A stretch of DNA of 64,000 nucleotides, taken from assembly GCA_030562195.1 (NCBI GenBank), contig JAUJPP010000005.1:8800826-8864825 (forward strand). Reading direction: 5' to 3'. Both the position numbers and the translations under genes were made by a program. The notes beneath the pieces are model-generated. The model saw nothing but the letters and a program-made list of their open reading frames with translations. It was not told the DNA's origin and did not search any database. This document shows, piece after piece, positions 52,011 through 61,785 of this stretch. This DNA is from Nipponacmea schrenckii. Its lineage: Eukaryota; Mollusca; Gastropoda; Lottiidae. Within the stretch, counting starts at the first letter, position 1, and every line of letters starts with the position of its first letter.

Positions 52011-52074
52011 TGCCAGGTTTTTATAAGTTGAAATATATTTGCTATCTGTGTTTCTCTTTAAGTGATCATACCCC

Positions 52075-52350
52075 AGAGAATACATTTCAGAGAGTTCACA
52101 TAGTATACTGATATCTAAGAGAGTATATATACTTGATTATTTGAAAATCAAGTGATTATTTCAGAATAAGTTTAAGAGAGTTCACAAGGCTTAGTGATCT
52201 TTCACTGATCATCTCACCATATTTAAGAGAGTCTACATACTTGATTATATGAAAATCAAGTGATTATTTCAGAATAAGTTTAAGAGAGTTCACAAGGCTT
52301 AGTGATCTTTCACTGATCATCTCACCCACCATATTTAAGAGAGTCCACAT
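52075..52350. repeat. about 115-bp tandem repeat
   Basis: 'taagagagttcacaaggctt', 'agtgatctttcactgatcat', 'ctcaccatatttaagagagt' and 'cttgattatatgaaaatcaa' occur in two copies. The unit includes a tcaagtgattattt hairpin-like part. Confidence 0.8.
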
Positions 52351-52544
52351 GGTTGATTTAGAAATACAGTGTACCATGTGAGTTATCTGATACTGAATGA
52401 TTTAAGTTAGAGTATTATAACAGTAGGACTCACTTTAATTAGAATTAAATCAATTAAACCTGGTAATTTACCCACAAGACATGTACAGATCAATATTATC
52501 ATATAAGTTAATCATTGCACTAATTCATAGCTTGTGGACACTCT

Positions 52545-53045
52545 ACAGGCAGGTGCTCTTTCAAATTTTACACAAGTTTCATCATATATTGTTAAATTAC
52601 AGGAACTACAGAAAATTAGAATGATGTAAATAGAAGCTATAAGTGTCTCTGATACACATACAAAGACTAGACAATCAGAATGGTGTAAATAGAAGCTATA
52701 AGTGTCTGATACACTGCTAGACAATCGAATGGTGTAAATAGAAGCTATAAGTGTCTCTGATAACTACAAAGACAACAATCAGAATGATGTAAATAGAAGC
52801 TATAAGTGCTCTGATACACATACAAAGACTAGACAATCAGAATGATGTAAATAGAAGCTATAAGTGTCTCTGATACACATACAAAGACTAGACAATCAGA
52901 ATGATGTAAATAGAAGTTATAAATGTCTCTGATACACTACAAGACTAGACAATCAGAATATGTAAATAAGCTATAAGTGTCCCTGATACCTACAAAACTA
53001 AATCAAATGATTAAATAAACCTATAAATGTCCCTATAACCTTTAT
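52545..53045. repeat. P1-arm-derived minisatellite, about 58-bp unit
   Basis: 'agacaatcagaatgatgtaa', 'atagaagctataagtgtctc' and 'tgatacacatacaaagact' are repeated about eight times, ever more decayed towards 53045. The unit matches the P1 right arm (ggtgtaaattgatgctatcagtg...gatacacatacaaa), so one P1 arm appears to have been amplified. Confidence 0.8.
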
Positions 53046-53284
53046 AAATCCTATATGTAAAGAAAATGTAATTTATGGAGAATTTAAATTTGATAAAAAC
53101 CACAATGAACCTGTATTAACAACAAAGCCACTCCTTGATGGACATATACCTAATATATTATAATAGACAACTTTAATTCCCTAATACACCTAATAAACCT
53201 AGATAACACCTAATAGCACCTGTCAAATAATAAACCTATAAGAAATTCTTTTTCATGTTATATGCACATTACATTGTTTCAAAT

Positions 53285-54070
53285 AGCATTATTAACCTGT
53301 ATTAAACAAGGCCCACTACACTTGTTTTACATGGTCTTATAACCATGTATTAAACAAGGCCCACTACACTTGGTTTTACATGGTCTTATTAACCTGTATT
53401 AAACTGGCCCACTACACTTTGTTTTAACATGGTCTTATTAACCTGTATTAAACAAGGCCCACTACACTTGGTTTTGACATGGTCTTATTAACCTGTATTA
53501 AACAAGGCCCACTACACTTTGTTTTAACATGGTCTTATTAACCTGTATTAAACAAGGCCCACTACACTTTGTTTTAACATGGTCTTATTAACCTGTATTA
53601 AACTATTCCCACTACACTTTGTTTTAACATGGTCTTATTAACCTGTATTAAACTAGCCCACTACACTTTGTTTTAACATGGTCTTATTAACCTGTATTAA
53701 ACTAAACCCACTACACTTTGTTTTAACATGGTCTTATTAACCTGTATTAAACTAATCCCACTACACTTTGTTTTAACATGGTCTTATTAACCTGTATTAA
53801 ACTATTACCCACTACACTTTGTTTTAAATGGTCTTATTAACCTGTATTAAACAAGGCCCACTACACTTTGTTTTAACATGGTCTTATTAACCTGTATTAA
53901 ACAAGGCCCACTACACTTTGTTTTAACATGGTCTTATTAACCTGTATTAAACAAGGCCCACTACACTTTGTTTTAACATGGTCTTATTAACCTGTATTAA
54001 ACAAGACCCACTACACTTTGTTTTAACATGGTCTTATTAACCTGTATTAAACTAAACCACTATACTTTGT
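53285..54070. repeat. 50-bp minisatellite, about 15 copies
   Basis: 'attaacctgtattaaacaag', 'gcccactacactttgtttta' and 'acatggtctt'. Starts of attaaac lie at 53301, 53349, 53398, 53447, 53497 and 53547 and continue to about 54050. The aagg/tatt/taaa/taat segment between attaaac and ccactacac varies between units, while the rest is nearly fixed. The longest array in the window. Confidence 0.95.
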
Positions 54071-54301
54071 TACATTTTATAAGCATGAACCATAGGAATT
54101 TAAACATATGAAGACCAAGTTCTCAATTTCATGAATTTCTGATACAGAATTAAGGAATGCAATCTCTTTTTAACTTAAAACTTTTTCAGAAAAATTCTGA
54201 AAAACCTTAGCTCTAGGGGTTCCACTGAACTGCAGGAGAATAAAAAAATTAACACTATGTTTAAGTTGACATTGTTAATTAGTTTGATGTTAGATTTGAT
54301 G

Positions 54302-54352
54302 AGTTGTAGTGTAACATAGTTTAACATAGTGTAACATAGTCTAACATAGTGA
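54302..54352. repeat. 10-11-bp repeat (taacatagtg)n
   Basis: gtaacatagtttaacatagt then gtaacatagtctaacatagt. Confidence 0.85.
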
Positions 54353-55244
54353 CAGAAAGTGCTTCAGGCTGATTGATACAAAGTTTGATACCATACAAAC
54401 CAATATTATCAGATTTTATCTTTTAACCCTCCAACTATTTTATCAAGTCATTAACACATAAAGTTACAATCTTTAAGGGATATAATTGTCTAAGTTTTTG
54501 CTTTTTTAACGGAATGAATTTTCTTTAACAGAACCGTGTTTACTCTGACACTATTTGAAGTTACTATGTCAAAGAGATACAGTAGCAGTTTTTGTGCTCT
54601 TCTAACAGATGAACCAATCAGGATTATGATAATTCTGTGACCCCTAATCTCCACTTCATGCTTAAACACAAGCCAAGTGTGACACTTATCACAATTAAAA
54701 AAATGGCCTCCTTTTTTTAATTCTTGACATTTTGTAAGGATGATGGCATTAGTCTACTGTTTTCAACTGTCGTCTGGGAAAATCCTAAGAGAGAGTTTAC
54801 AACTAAGATTTGAAATCAGGTCGAAATTCTAGAATCGTAAAAAACGTCGGAAATTTTCTGACATTTTCAATTTAAAACTTCACGATACAAAAAGATTTAT
54901 GGTCGAATGTGGAAAGGTCAAGGACCAATTTAAGAAAATAATGGATGAATATTAAAGACTGACTCTTGTTGTTAGACGTCATCGCTCGCTGGTTTTATAA
55001 ATGATTTACGATCGCGAAATTTACTTAAATTGTCTCAGTTTTCTAGCTTCTAAATATTTGCACTTTAGAAAGTTTCAAAATCTGAAACAACTTGGGAAGC
55101 TGTCATGACTGAAATTTTACAAGTGATTTATGTCCCTGAACATGTGAAATGCTTGGGAATTCGATAAACAGTTGAAACAAGTAAGGTTTAAATGTTGTAC
55201 CACACAAAACTAGGTGGATTCCTTGACATCAAAACTTTTAAGAA

Positions 55245-55590
55245 CAAATTTTGAAAGGAGCCTAAAAGAGTTCACCCATATCAAATTTTGAAATGAGCCT
55301 AAAAGAGTTCACCTAAAAATGCACCAATATCTACCTCAATATTTACACAAGGCTTAAAGAATTCCTCATTATCCAGAAATTTCAGTTGGGTCTATAAGAG
55401 TTCACCTTAAAATGCAACAACATCCAGGTCAATTTGTGTAAGATGCCTAAAAGAATTCACCATTATCTACCCGAATCAATATTTAGTTGAGCCTAAAAGA
55501 GTTCATCTATGTACAAAGTCGATTTGAAATGAACCAAAAAAAAAGTTCACCAATATCTACGTCAATTTGTGAATGAGCCTTAAAGAGTTT
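55245..55590. repeat. irregular repeat around 'gagcctaaaagagttcacc'
   Basis: About seven diverged copies of cctaaaagagttcac(c/t), separated by atatctac(c/g)tcaat-type sequence with uneven spacing (about 40-75 bp). Confidence 0.65.
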
Positions 55591-56811
55591 GCAGGCCGAT
55601 AGAAAGAGTAACGAAGTAGAAAGAGCTCTATAATGGTTAATTAAATTCCCTACCAACCAATGACTATCAAGTACTTTAATGGTAGCAACCAGTTGACAAT
55701 CAACTGCCTCCATTATTTTAATAGAAAAGACAAATAAGTTAGAAAGTGGCTATTACGTGGACTAATATTGGACAAAAATAGATCTAGTTTCACGATTTAC
55801 AATCAAAATTCTGATAGGGACTAAATTATTGTACAAAATCCAGAATCCAAAACAAAACAAGAATATGGCATAGGATAGAAATCAAAGAATTGTTTAAGAG
55901 GGAAACTTTAACTACATTTTTAAAACATGCAATAAATTTAAACTGCAGATATCTTATTCTAATCTTCAAAATTGAAGAGCAAGTTAAAAAGGGAAATTAT
56001 CAAACTAGAATGTTAAGTAAAGACCTCAAGATTTGAGTTCTAGATTAAAACGTTTTATAAAAAAACTAACAAAGACGATAAAAATAAAATTATCTACAGA
56101 TACACTTAAAAAAGCTTTTAGTAAGTTGTTGAAAATCTTTAAGGTTTAAAAGTAAAGTAGGTTATGATTGTGTATCACGAAACTATGGTTAAGTTACGAG
56201 CGTTTAATTTGAGGGAGATGGAAGTATAATAGGACGGACAATACAGCAATTGGTCGAGTCCATTAAGACAATAGATATCTTAAGAGATACACTCGAAACT
56301 ATTAAACTTCTTTTTTATTCTCCATTTTTCTCGGATTTTACTTACTAATCTTGTTATAGATTCTTTCAAAACAGAAATTTCATCAGGCTTTCTTTCACTA
56401 GCTTTATTTTAAAGGAGCTATCCCATAATTATTTGAATACCAGACAATTTGATTTCATTAATGTTTCATTTAAAAGGGGCTATCCCACAGTAGTTTCAAC
56501 TCCTAGAATTATATTACATTATGCTCATTTTTACTGAGTTTCCAAGTAGCTTTCCCAATTTTGATTTCTTATTTGGAGTGTGCTTACATAAGTGTTTCAT
56601 ATAAAAGAGATTGTGAGCTTTGGTTCAATTTGTACTGGACTGGACTTTTGTATGAAGTTTTTGTGCAGATGTGTTGCTGATATTGATGGTGAATGATATG
56701 TCGTGGTTACAAATTCTGATGTTGCTAGCGTTTCAAAAAGCCTAACCATGGTTACGGTTATGATGCTAAGTTGTATGTTTTGTATTTTAATAATATTTCA
56801 ACATGGCTTAC

Positions 56812-56934
56812 CTTGCGTTCAGTAACAGCGTAAAGATTTTGTTTACTCTCATCCAGTCTTAAATCCTTATAAATAGCCTGACCTTCGTCCACGGTAATAT
56901 CCTTATATATAGACGCCATTTTCTCGATGACCAC
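56812..56934 (-). CDS. PlexB-like: plexin coding exon 3: end of the sema domain
   Basis: This exon is 123 bp and encodes residues 440-480. It begins VVIEKMASIYKDI, then has AIYKDLRLDESKQNLYAVTERK. The pattern IxKDLxL...(x)LYAxTE-x-(K/Q)-V is the usual plexin sequence that closes the sema propeller immediately before the PSI module. The acceptor is tttttgcag|GTG and the donor is AAG|GTAAGC; both junctions are phase 0. The last residues (TERK) join directly to V-T-K-L from exon 4, 49 kb away, reproducing the family spacing. Confidence 0.92.
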
Positions 56935-57177
56935 CTGCAAAAAGACAAATTGAAAGTGGTGAATGATAGAATATTTGAGATATTTACAATGACATATATT
57001 ACGAGTTTCAAAGAAAAGAAATGAAAATGAAGTTTTATGTTCTACTCTTCTGCATCTTATAGGCTAAAAAAGACCGGCAGCCCCTTGCAGTTTGCAATGA
57101 AGGAAACTTTGCCAGATTAGCCTTCTTCTTTTGCAATTTCCGACTGTAAAGTAAAAGAAAGTGTACCAATACCGTAC
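56935..57177 (-). other. plexin intron 2 (243 bp)
   Basis: A short phase 0 intron with donor GTACGG and a pyrimidine-rich acceptor ending in tttttgcag. About half of it (57016-57146) is a SINE-B fragment, so the intron has grown by insertion without losing its splice sites. Confidence 0.85.
57016..57146 (-). mobile_element. SINE-B fragment inside plexin intron 2
   Basis: 'atgaagttttatgttctact', 'cttctgcatcttataggcta', 'cttgcagtttgcaatgaagg', 'ttttgcaatttccgactgta'. It lies between the exon 2 donor and the exon 3 acceptor, on the gene's strand. Confidence 0.7.
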
Positions 57178-57360
57178 CTTTTTAATATGGCCAGACTTGG
57201 TTCCGACAAACGCCACAGTATAATTGTACGTTGTCGCGGTAACCAGCGCCGTGACATAGGTGTTGGTTATTTTCAATACTCCATTTGCTTTAATATCCTT
57301 GGTGCCGGAAATCGGAAAGTTTAAATCCAAACCACAAAAATCATCTGTGATGGGGTATTC
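57178..57360 (-). CDS. PlexB-like: plexin coding exon 2: sema domain, continued
   Basis: This exon is 183 bp and encodes residues 379-439, starting EYPITDDFCGLDLN and ending VAFVGTKSGHIKK. The FCGL-x-LN-x-P run and the FVGT-x-SG-x-I-KK run are hallmark late-sema motifs of plexins (compare F-x-GT-x-SG-x-L-KK in vertebrate family members). The acceptor is tgtatttcag|GAA and the donor is AAG|GTACGG; both junctions are phase 0. The frame stays open for a short distance beyond each edge, but family similarity ends at the splice sites. This is the last propeller blade region before the PSI module. Confidence 0.93.
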
Positions 57361-58276
57361 CTGAAATACAAATAACAAGTTCTCTTAAATTAAATTCTAT
57401 TTCTGACCTCGAAAGCACAGTCCATGGATCATAGAATTTAGGAATTCCAACCGATAGCACCTGACATCCTTCCATTATCAATATAACTAAGGACTGAAAC
57501 AATGAAATGTTGAATAGTAAGATAGATAACGAAACCTTAAAGGCTTATATGGAATAACATTAATCATTAACCTACACCCTTCCAAAATCTTATTTCATTT
57601 CCTATTACTTATTTTAAACATCAATTTAGCCGTTACACGAAACACGAAACTAAATATAAAAAAAACAGACAGAATGTGTCCTGCCCTTCCCCCCTCACTC
57701 CAATGTCTTCCTCCCCATTTTCTAATTTCATATAACATAGCCACAACAATCAACTGCCTTGCCCTCACAATCAACCTTCCACACCTCCCCTCTTTCTCCC
57801 ACAACCCTTGTCCATCCCTCTATTTAAACCATTTTCTAATTTCATACAACAAAATTGCCACAAAGTAATTTTTTATTAGTAGAAGATAAATACAGCCTGA
57901 GGTTAATATTAAAAATCAGATACCGGTAGCAAAATAAAATCAATATGGATAAAAATAGTCAAAACAGGGAAGAAATGTTGACAAGGATTTTTAATAGTAA
58001 CTCGAATCACGGAAATGATCGTATTCAAGTGACAATGGCCTTATTTGGTTACACGTTAACGAGAGGAAATTGGATTTATGTGCCCATGTATTCATACGCT
58101 GATCTTTTAACTGTCCCTGTTTTATCGTTTACATACAGGGTATTGATTACTTCAGATAAACTGACATCTATCTACTGAATTAATCCAGCTTAACTTATAT
58201 TACATTTAAATTGAATGGAGTTTAACATCCTACAGTTCAGCTACCGGTAATTACAAATTGTGGTCTTTAGCCTCAA

Positions 58277-58624
58277 GCTATACAATGTTATACTAAGTCA
58301 AACAATGTAATACTAAGTCATACAATGTTTAAAGCTAATTTTCTATACTAAGTCATACAATGTCTATACTAAGTCATACAATGTTATACTAATCATACAA
58401 TGTTTATACTAAGTCATACAATTTAATAACAATAACTAAGTCATACAATTTTTCATATATCTAAGTCATACAATGTTCTATACTAAGTCATACAATGTTA
58501 AAACTAAGTCATATACTAAGTCATACAATGTTCAATACTAAGTCATAAACTTAAGTCATACAATGTTCATATACTAAGTCATACAATGCTTAAACTAAGT
58601 ATATACAACAAGTCATACAATGTT
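58277..58624. repeat. 'actaagtcatacaatgtt' array
   Basis: About 18 copies of (c)taagtcatacaatg with 3-15-base variable linkers (tatac, taaaac, ttcatata). It lies in plexin intron 1. Confidence 0.9.
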
Positions 58625-58867
58625 TTATCAGTAGTTGATACTAGAAACTATAGATTATGGTATGTCCGACAGCCATGGATTACAAGATGTCATGTCAGGT
58701 ATAAAATTGATCGACCATGTGAATTATGTAGGGACGTCATGGTTGATTGAAGACTGAGTTAGTTTGTCTGGTTTTTACAATATACCCTATCAATATAATA
58801 GTACCTACTCTATATTTACATCCAATACTCAAATATCGGTTTTGTGTGTCTTATTAACCTGTATTAA

Positions 58868-58972
58868 ACTTTATGACACCAGGTAAGTTCACTGATGAAT
58901 ATATACTCATATTGACCATTCTTGAGAACTTCAATTTTATGTCTTTTCTAAGACGAAGTATCACTTTAATAA
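58868..58972. mobile_element. P2 MITE fragment
   Basis: 'caggtaagttcactgatgaa', 'tatatactcatattgaccat', 'tctaagacgaagtatcactt'. Right half only. Confidence 0.6.
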
Positions 58973-59370
58973 TGTGCTAAACTGAGTTGATAAGCCCAGT
59001 TGCAGAAAGGAATCGGGTATTTCATAAGAGTAAGCAAACCCTGTACCACCTAATGCACATTTGCATAGGTATATTTCAATAACAATCCAATACAATTGAA
59101 AGTTGAAATTCCAGTGGTACAATGACATCAGGTGTTCAACAAAAGCAAACAAACCCTATATATATATATACACCAGGCTAATGATAATGTAATAAATAAT
59201 AACTATATATAAATAATAATTCAATCAGACAGAATAAAATCAGATTATTTCAATCTGATCAGAACACAGATTATATAGAATAACGTTCATTACCAGATTT
59301 CTATTTCCTTCGATATTAGATGACTTCAGTTACAAAAAAGTTAAAAAAAACAACAAGACATTTAGAAGTT

Positions 59371-59533
59371 AAACAACTTTCTGTTTTAGATTTAGAGGGG
59401 GTTTATTCGATATTTAACCATGCTTGAATCATTAGATCCCGAGACCGCTTGCGGTCGAGGGTCTCTAATGGTATATTCAAGCATGGTTAAATATCGAATA
59501 AACCCCCTCTAAATCTAAAACAGAAAGTCGTTT
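59371..59533. repeat. near-perfect 163-bp palindrome
   Basis: The left arm starts aaacaactttctgttttaga and the right arm ends with its inverse at 59533. The outer arms match without gap over about 58 bases with a single mismatch (a/g), through 'tattcgatatttaaccatgc'. The centre has the inner hairpin gaccgcttgcggtc and a few unpaired bases. It lies in plexin intron 1. It could be a young foldback element, and the transcript would form a very stable hairpin. Confidence 0.9.
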
Positions 59534-60305
59534 ATCGAAATGGTACCACAAATTGTGATTATTTTAATCCCGGATAATTTAGACATGGATAATTCCGGTT
59601 TTTATGACGTTAGGTGCAGTATGACGCACATAACAACAAACTACATGTGCGCTATCGAATGAAAAAGAAGACATCCTTTTTATCATTTAACATTAACAAG
59701 ATTTGTAACTAGTTCGCTGAAATTAATACGCCAAATTGCAAAGACATGATGTCAAATTGCTACAAAACCCCATGTATTTGGACCAATCAGAACTCAGAAT
59801 TTTTGTTATTTGTGGTACAATATTTCTTTAATTGCCAATGTACAAAGTCTTAGAATGTTCAGTTGTTAAAAAAGGGTTTTGATTTCTACTAAACTTAGGC
59901 ACAAATCTCCATGTGCACAATTTTCACTTAAAAGTCTAAAAAATTAGTTGAAAAGTGGCAAGTTACTATTCAACAGACGGCACTGCAATCTCATTGTCAG
60001 TATCTCCCAGGATAATGCATTTCTAACAATTCTTTTATATCAAACTCTGAAGAAAGTTTTCAAAGAGGACAATTGGTGGGACTTAATTCTCACTAGCCGA
60101 GTACCAGCCCCCCCCCCAAAACCCCACCACCGAACCAACCCCCTCTAAGGGTGAGGTGGCATTACTAAAGTCAATTTTGCTCTTGAAAATGTTTGGAAGA
60201 AAGTTGTTTGTCGTCTGCTCAAATAACCAATTCTGATCACTCTACAAGTGCTTGTACTTGCAAAATTTTCAAAAGAGAAATCACAAAGTTTAGATGAGTA
60301 CTTAC

Positions 60306-61439
60306 CATTTTAACACACTTGGAACTTTGAATCATATGATCTGGTCCAGTATTACCGATTCCACTAAAACACTCTTGAATATTTTCCGTGAATTTTTTAC
60401 GTATATCCCGCAGACTATAAACACACATGGCAGACGTAGGCGACGGGTTAGCCGAGTTAGATTCACCTATTGAAAATACAGTATACAACACGTCCTCCGT
60501 GGTAGGAATTCTAAGAGATTGCGCTAATTTTGTGCCGCTTTTTCCTACGTAAGCCGCCTGCAGCAAGTTAAATTCTGTATTTTGCATCGTACAAGTAAGG
60601 CCAACTTCAGCGTAGGACTGATAATTTTTGTCGTTATCGCAAATTCGAGCTATTTTAGTCACATATCTATCCGTCTGAACATTGGCTTTTTGAATTGAAA
60701 GAACGTAGCTAAAATTGTCCGATCCAAATCCGTAAATATAGCGGACTGGAAACGTATCACGATGTTGAGATTCGATTTCAATCGAGGAACTTCCAAAGGC
60801 GTTTTTGAGTAACAAGTTGAAATCTTCCAGAGAACGACTACAAAAGGCAGGCACTTGTTCTCGGTAGGCTTTAAGTCCAGTACGTGTATAAGAGGCAGCA
60901 ACATAGAGAACGTTGCGCTGGGGTTCACCATCAACGGCTGCAGGGCCTGGGGCGATGAACATTACTGTGGAAGCTGTGGCGTTATTGGCAACCATGGGCA
61001 TGAAGGGAAACATCTGTTTATTTGTGATATTATCCAGGTCTAGTTTATCACAATGACCGTGATAGAGAGTGGAACACATGATCAATTTCTTATTCACGTA
61101 GTCCACCACCAACGCTTTCGTGTAATACGGTCTCAATTTACACGAGCAACTCTTTAAAGCTGGGTCACATGTTAGATTGGTCAGACTGGTACAGCTGGGG
61201 TCGTCAAGGTGCGGTCCTGTTACTACTTCCTGTATGATATCCAAGTTCGGTGATAATTTATAAAGGTGATTGACGGCGGCAAGATATAATTCATTGGTTT
61301 CGCGATTCACTACCAACTTATTAAAAATTCCCCGATCCTTCGCACCTTCGAACGTGGCTTTTATGTAATTTTCTCTCGCGGCCAGGATAAATTTTAAAAA
61401 CAACACAAACACAAACAACATATATATTTTCCTCGCCAT
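60306..61439 (-). CDS. PlexB-like: plexin coding exon 1: signal peptide and most of the sema domain
   Basis: This exon encodes residues 1-378. Residues 1-20 are a hydrophobic signal peptide (MARKIYMLFVFVLFLKFILA), so the protein enters the secretory pathway. From about residue 24 the sema seven-bladed propeller begins; recognisable plexin runs are NELYLAAVNHLYKLS, a VTGP motif, a Cys cluster (CDPALKSCSC), FIAPGP, NVLYVAASYT, CSRSLEDF, YIYGFGSDNFSYVLSIQ and QAAYVGKSG. N-glycosylation sequons NLT, NIT, NAT and NFS fit an extracellular domain. The first ATG is used: its context is ccaaaATGG (A at -3, G at +4), and it directly precedes the signal peptide. The reading frame stays open past 60306 into the intron, but the plexin similarity stops at the residues KCVKM, exactly at a donor ATG|GTAAGT. 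The exon ends in phase 0. It is one unusually large exon carrying about three quarters of the sema domain. Confidence 0.95.
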
Positions 61440-61478
61440 TTTGGCTTCTTCTGTTTTAAGAAACCATGTTATTCAACC
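61440..61478 (-). promoter_or_regulatory. 5'UTR segment with upstream acceptor and tiny uORF
   Basis: Immediately upstream of the plexin ATG the minus strand reads a pyrimidine tract followed by cttttcag|GGTTG, a strong 3' splice site with its AG at 61480-61479. This suggests that the coding exon starts at 61478 and that at least one non-coding exon lies upstream, outside the window. Within the 39-base leader there is a minimal upstream ORF, ATG GTT TCT TAA (Met-Val-Ser-stop, 61467-61456), 16 bases before the main ATG. The main start has the better context. Whether the leader is really spliced here is inference. Confidence 0.55.
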
Positions 61479-61586
61479 CTGAAAAGATAAAGAGAAAAAA
61501 TTAAAAATGTATTTAAGAAGACCCAGTATGGCAAAAATCGTGAAAAAAGTGAATTTCTACTTGAACTTATAGGTAGTCAATTTCAA

Positions 61587-61785
61587 CAGTCTAGAGCTCT
61601 AGTCAGACATGACTGGTAAATACAGTCTAGAGCTATAGTCAGACATGACTGGTAAATACAGTCTAGAGCTCTAGTCAGACATGACTGGTAAATACAGCCT
61701 AGAACTCTAGTCAAACATGACTGGTAAATACAGTGCTAGTCAGACATCTGGTTATTGTCTAGACTTAGTTGACTGGTAAATACAG
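61587..61785. repeat. 36-bp minisatellite upstream of exon 1
   Basis: 'cagtctagagctctagtcag' then acatgactggtaaata starts at 61587, 61623, 61659 and 61695, with a decayed unit from 61731. Each intact unit contains the 12-base palindrome ctagagctctag. It lies about 110 bp upstream of the proposed 5'UTR acceptor. Confidence 0.9.

Larger units (their letters stand above)
7613..56811 (-). other. plexin intron 3 (about 49.2 kb)
   Basis: The intron is bounded by the exon 3 donor (AAG|GTAAGC) and the exon 4 acceptor (tatttcag). Both ends are phase 0 and the flanking peptides join without a gap. It holds most of the repeat content of the window and no supported gene on either strand. Sub-stretches where I see nothing specific include 10330-12430, 12850-14200, 20180-21700, 25000-25990, 30370-31220, 35920-37330, 42060-43050 and 54360-55240. 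Confidence 0.85.
57361..60305 (-). other. plexin intron 1 (about 2.9 kb)
   Basis: A phase 0 intron with donor GTAAGT and acceptor tgtatttcag. It contains the tcatacaatg array, a P2 fragment and the long palindrome, all listed separately. Positions 59540-60240 show no gene; a short G/C-poor tract ends in a C-run near 60108. Confidence 0.85.
1..61478 (-). other. PlexB-like: plexin gene, 5' part (four coding exons and introns)
   Basis: Gene-level span. The coding exons, in transcript order, are 61439-60306, 57360-57178, 56934-56812 and 7612-7512. Introns 1 to 3 are all phase 0; intron 4 follows the second base of a codon. The joined reading frame has 513 codons plus two bases with no stop and no residue missing against the plexin sema-PSI pattern, so no exon is missing between these four. 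Plexins are single-pass semaphorin receptors of about 1,600-2,000 residues; this window gives only the outer N-terminal part. The later PSI and IPT modules, the membrane span and the cytoplasmic GAP region are outside. Class B is favoured by the run VVANNATASTVMFIAPGP, by a CV motif just before the exon 1-2 junction and by PYCGWC in the PSI; class A cannot be excluded. Confidence 0.9.

Noticed and set aside
53285..54070. CRISPR-like array (regular 50-bp repeats)
   Set aside because: There are no unique spacers: only about four bases vary between units, and the context is a eukaryotic intron.
58277..58624. Array of short repeats with variable linkers resembling a binding-site cluster
   Set aside because: Linkers are themselves decayed unit fragments; it reads as a degenerate minisatellite and nothing points to a bound factor.
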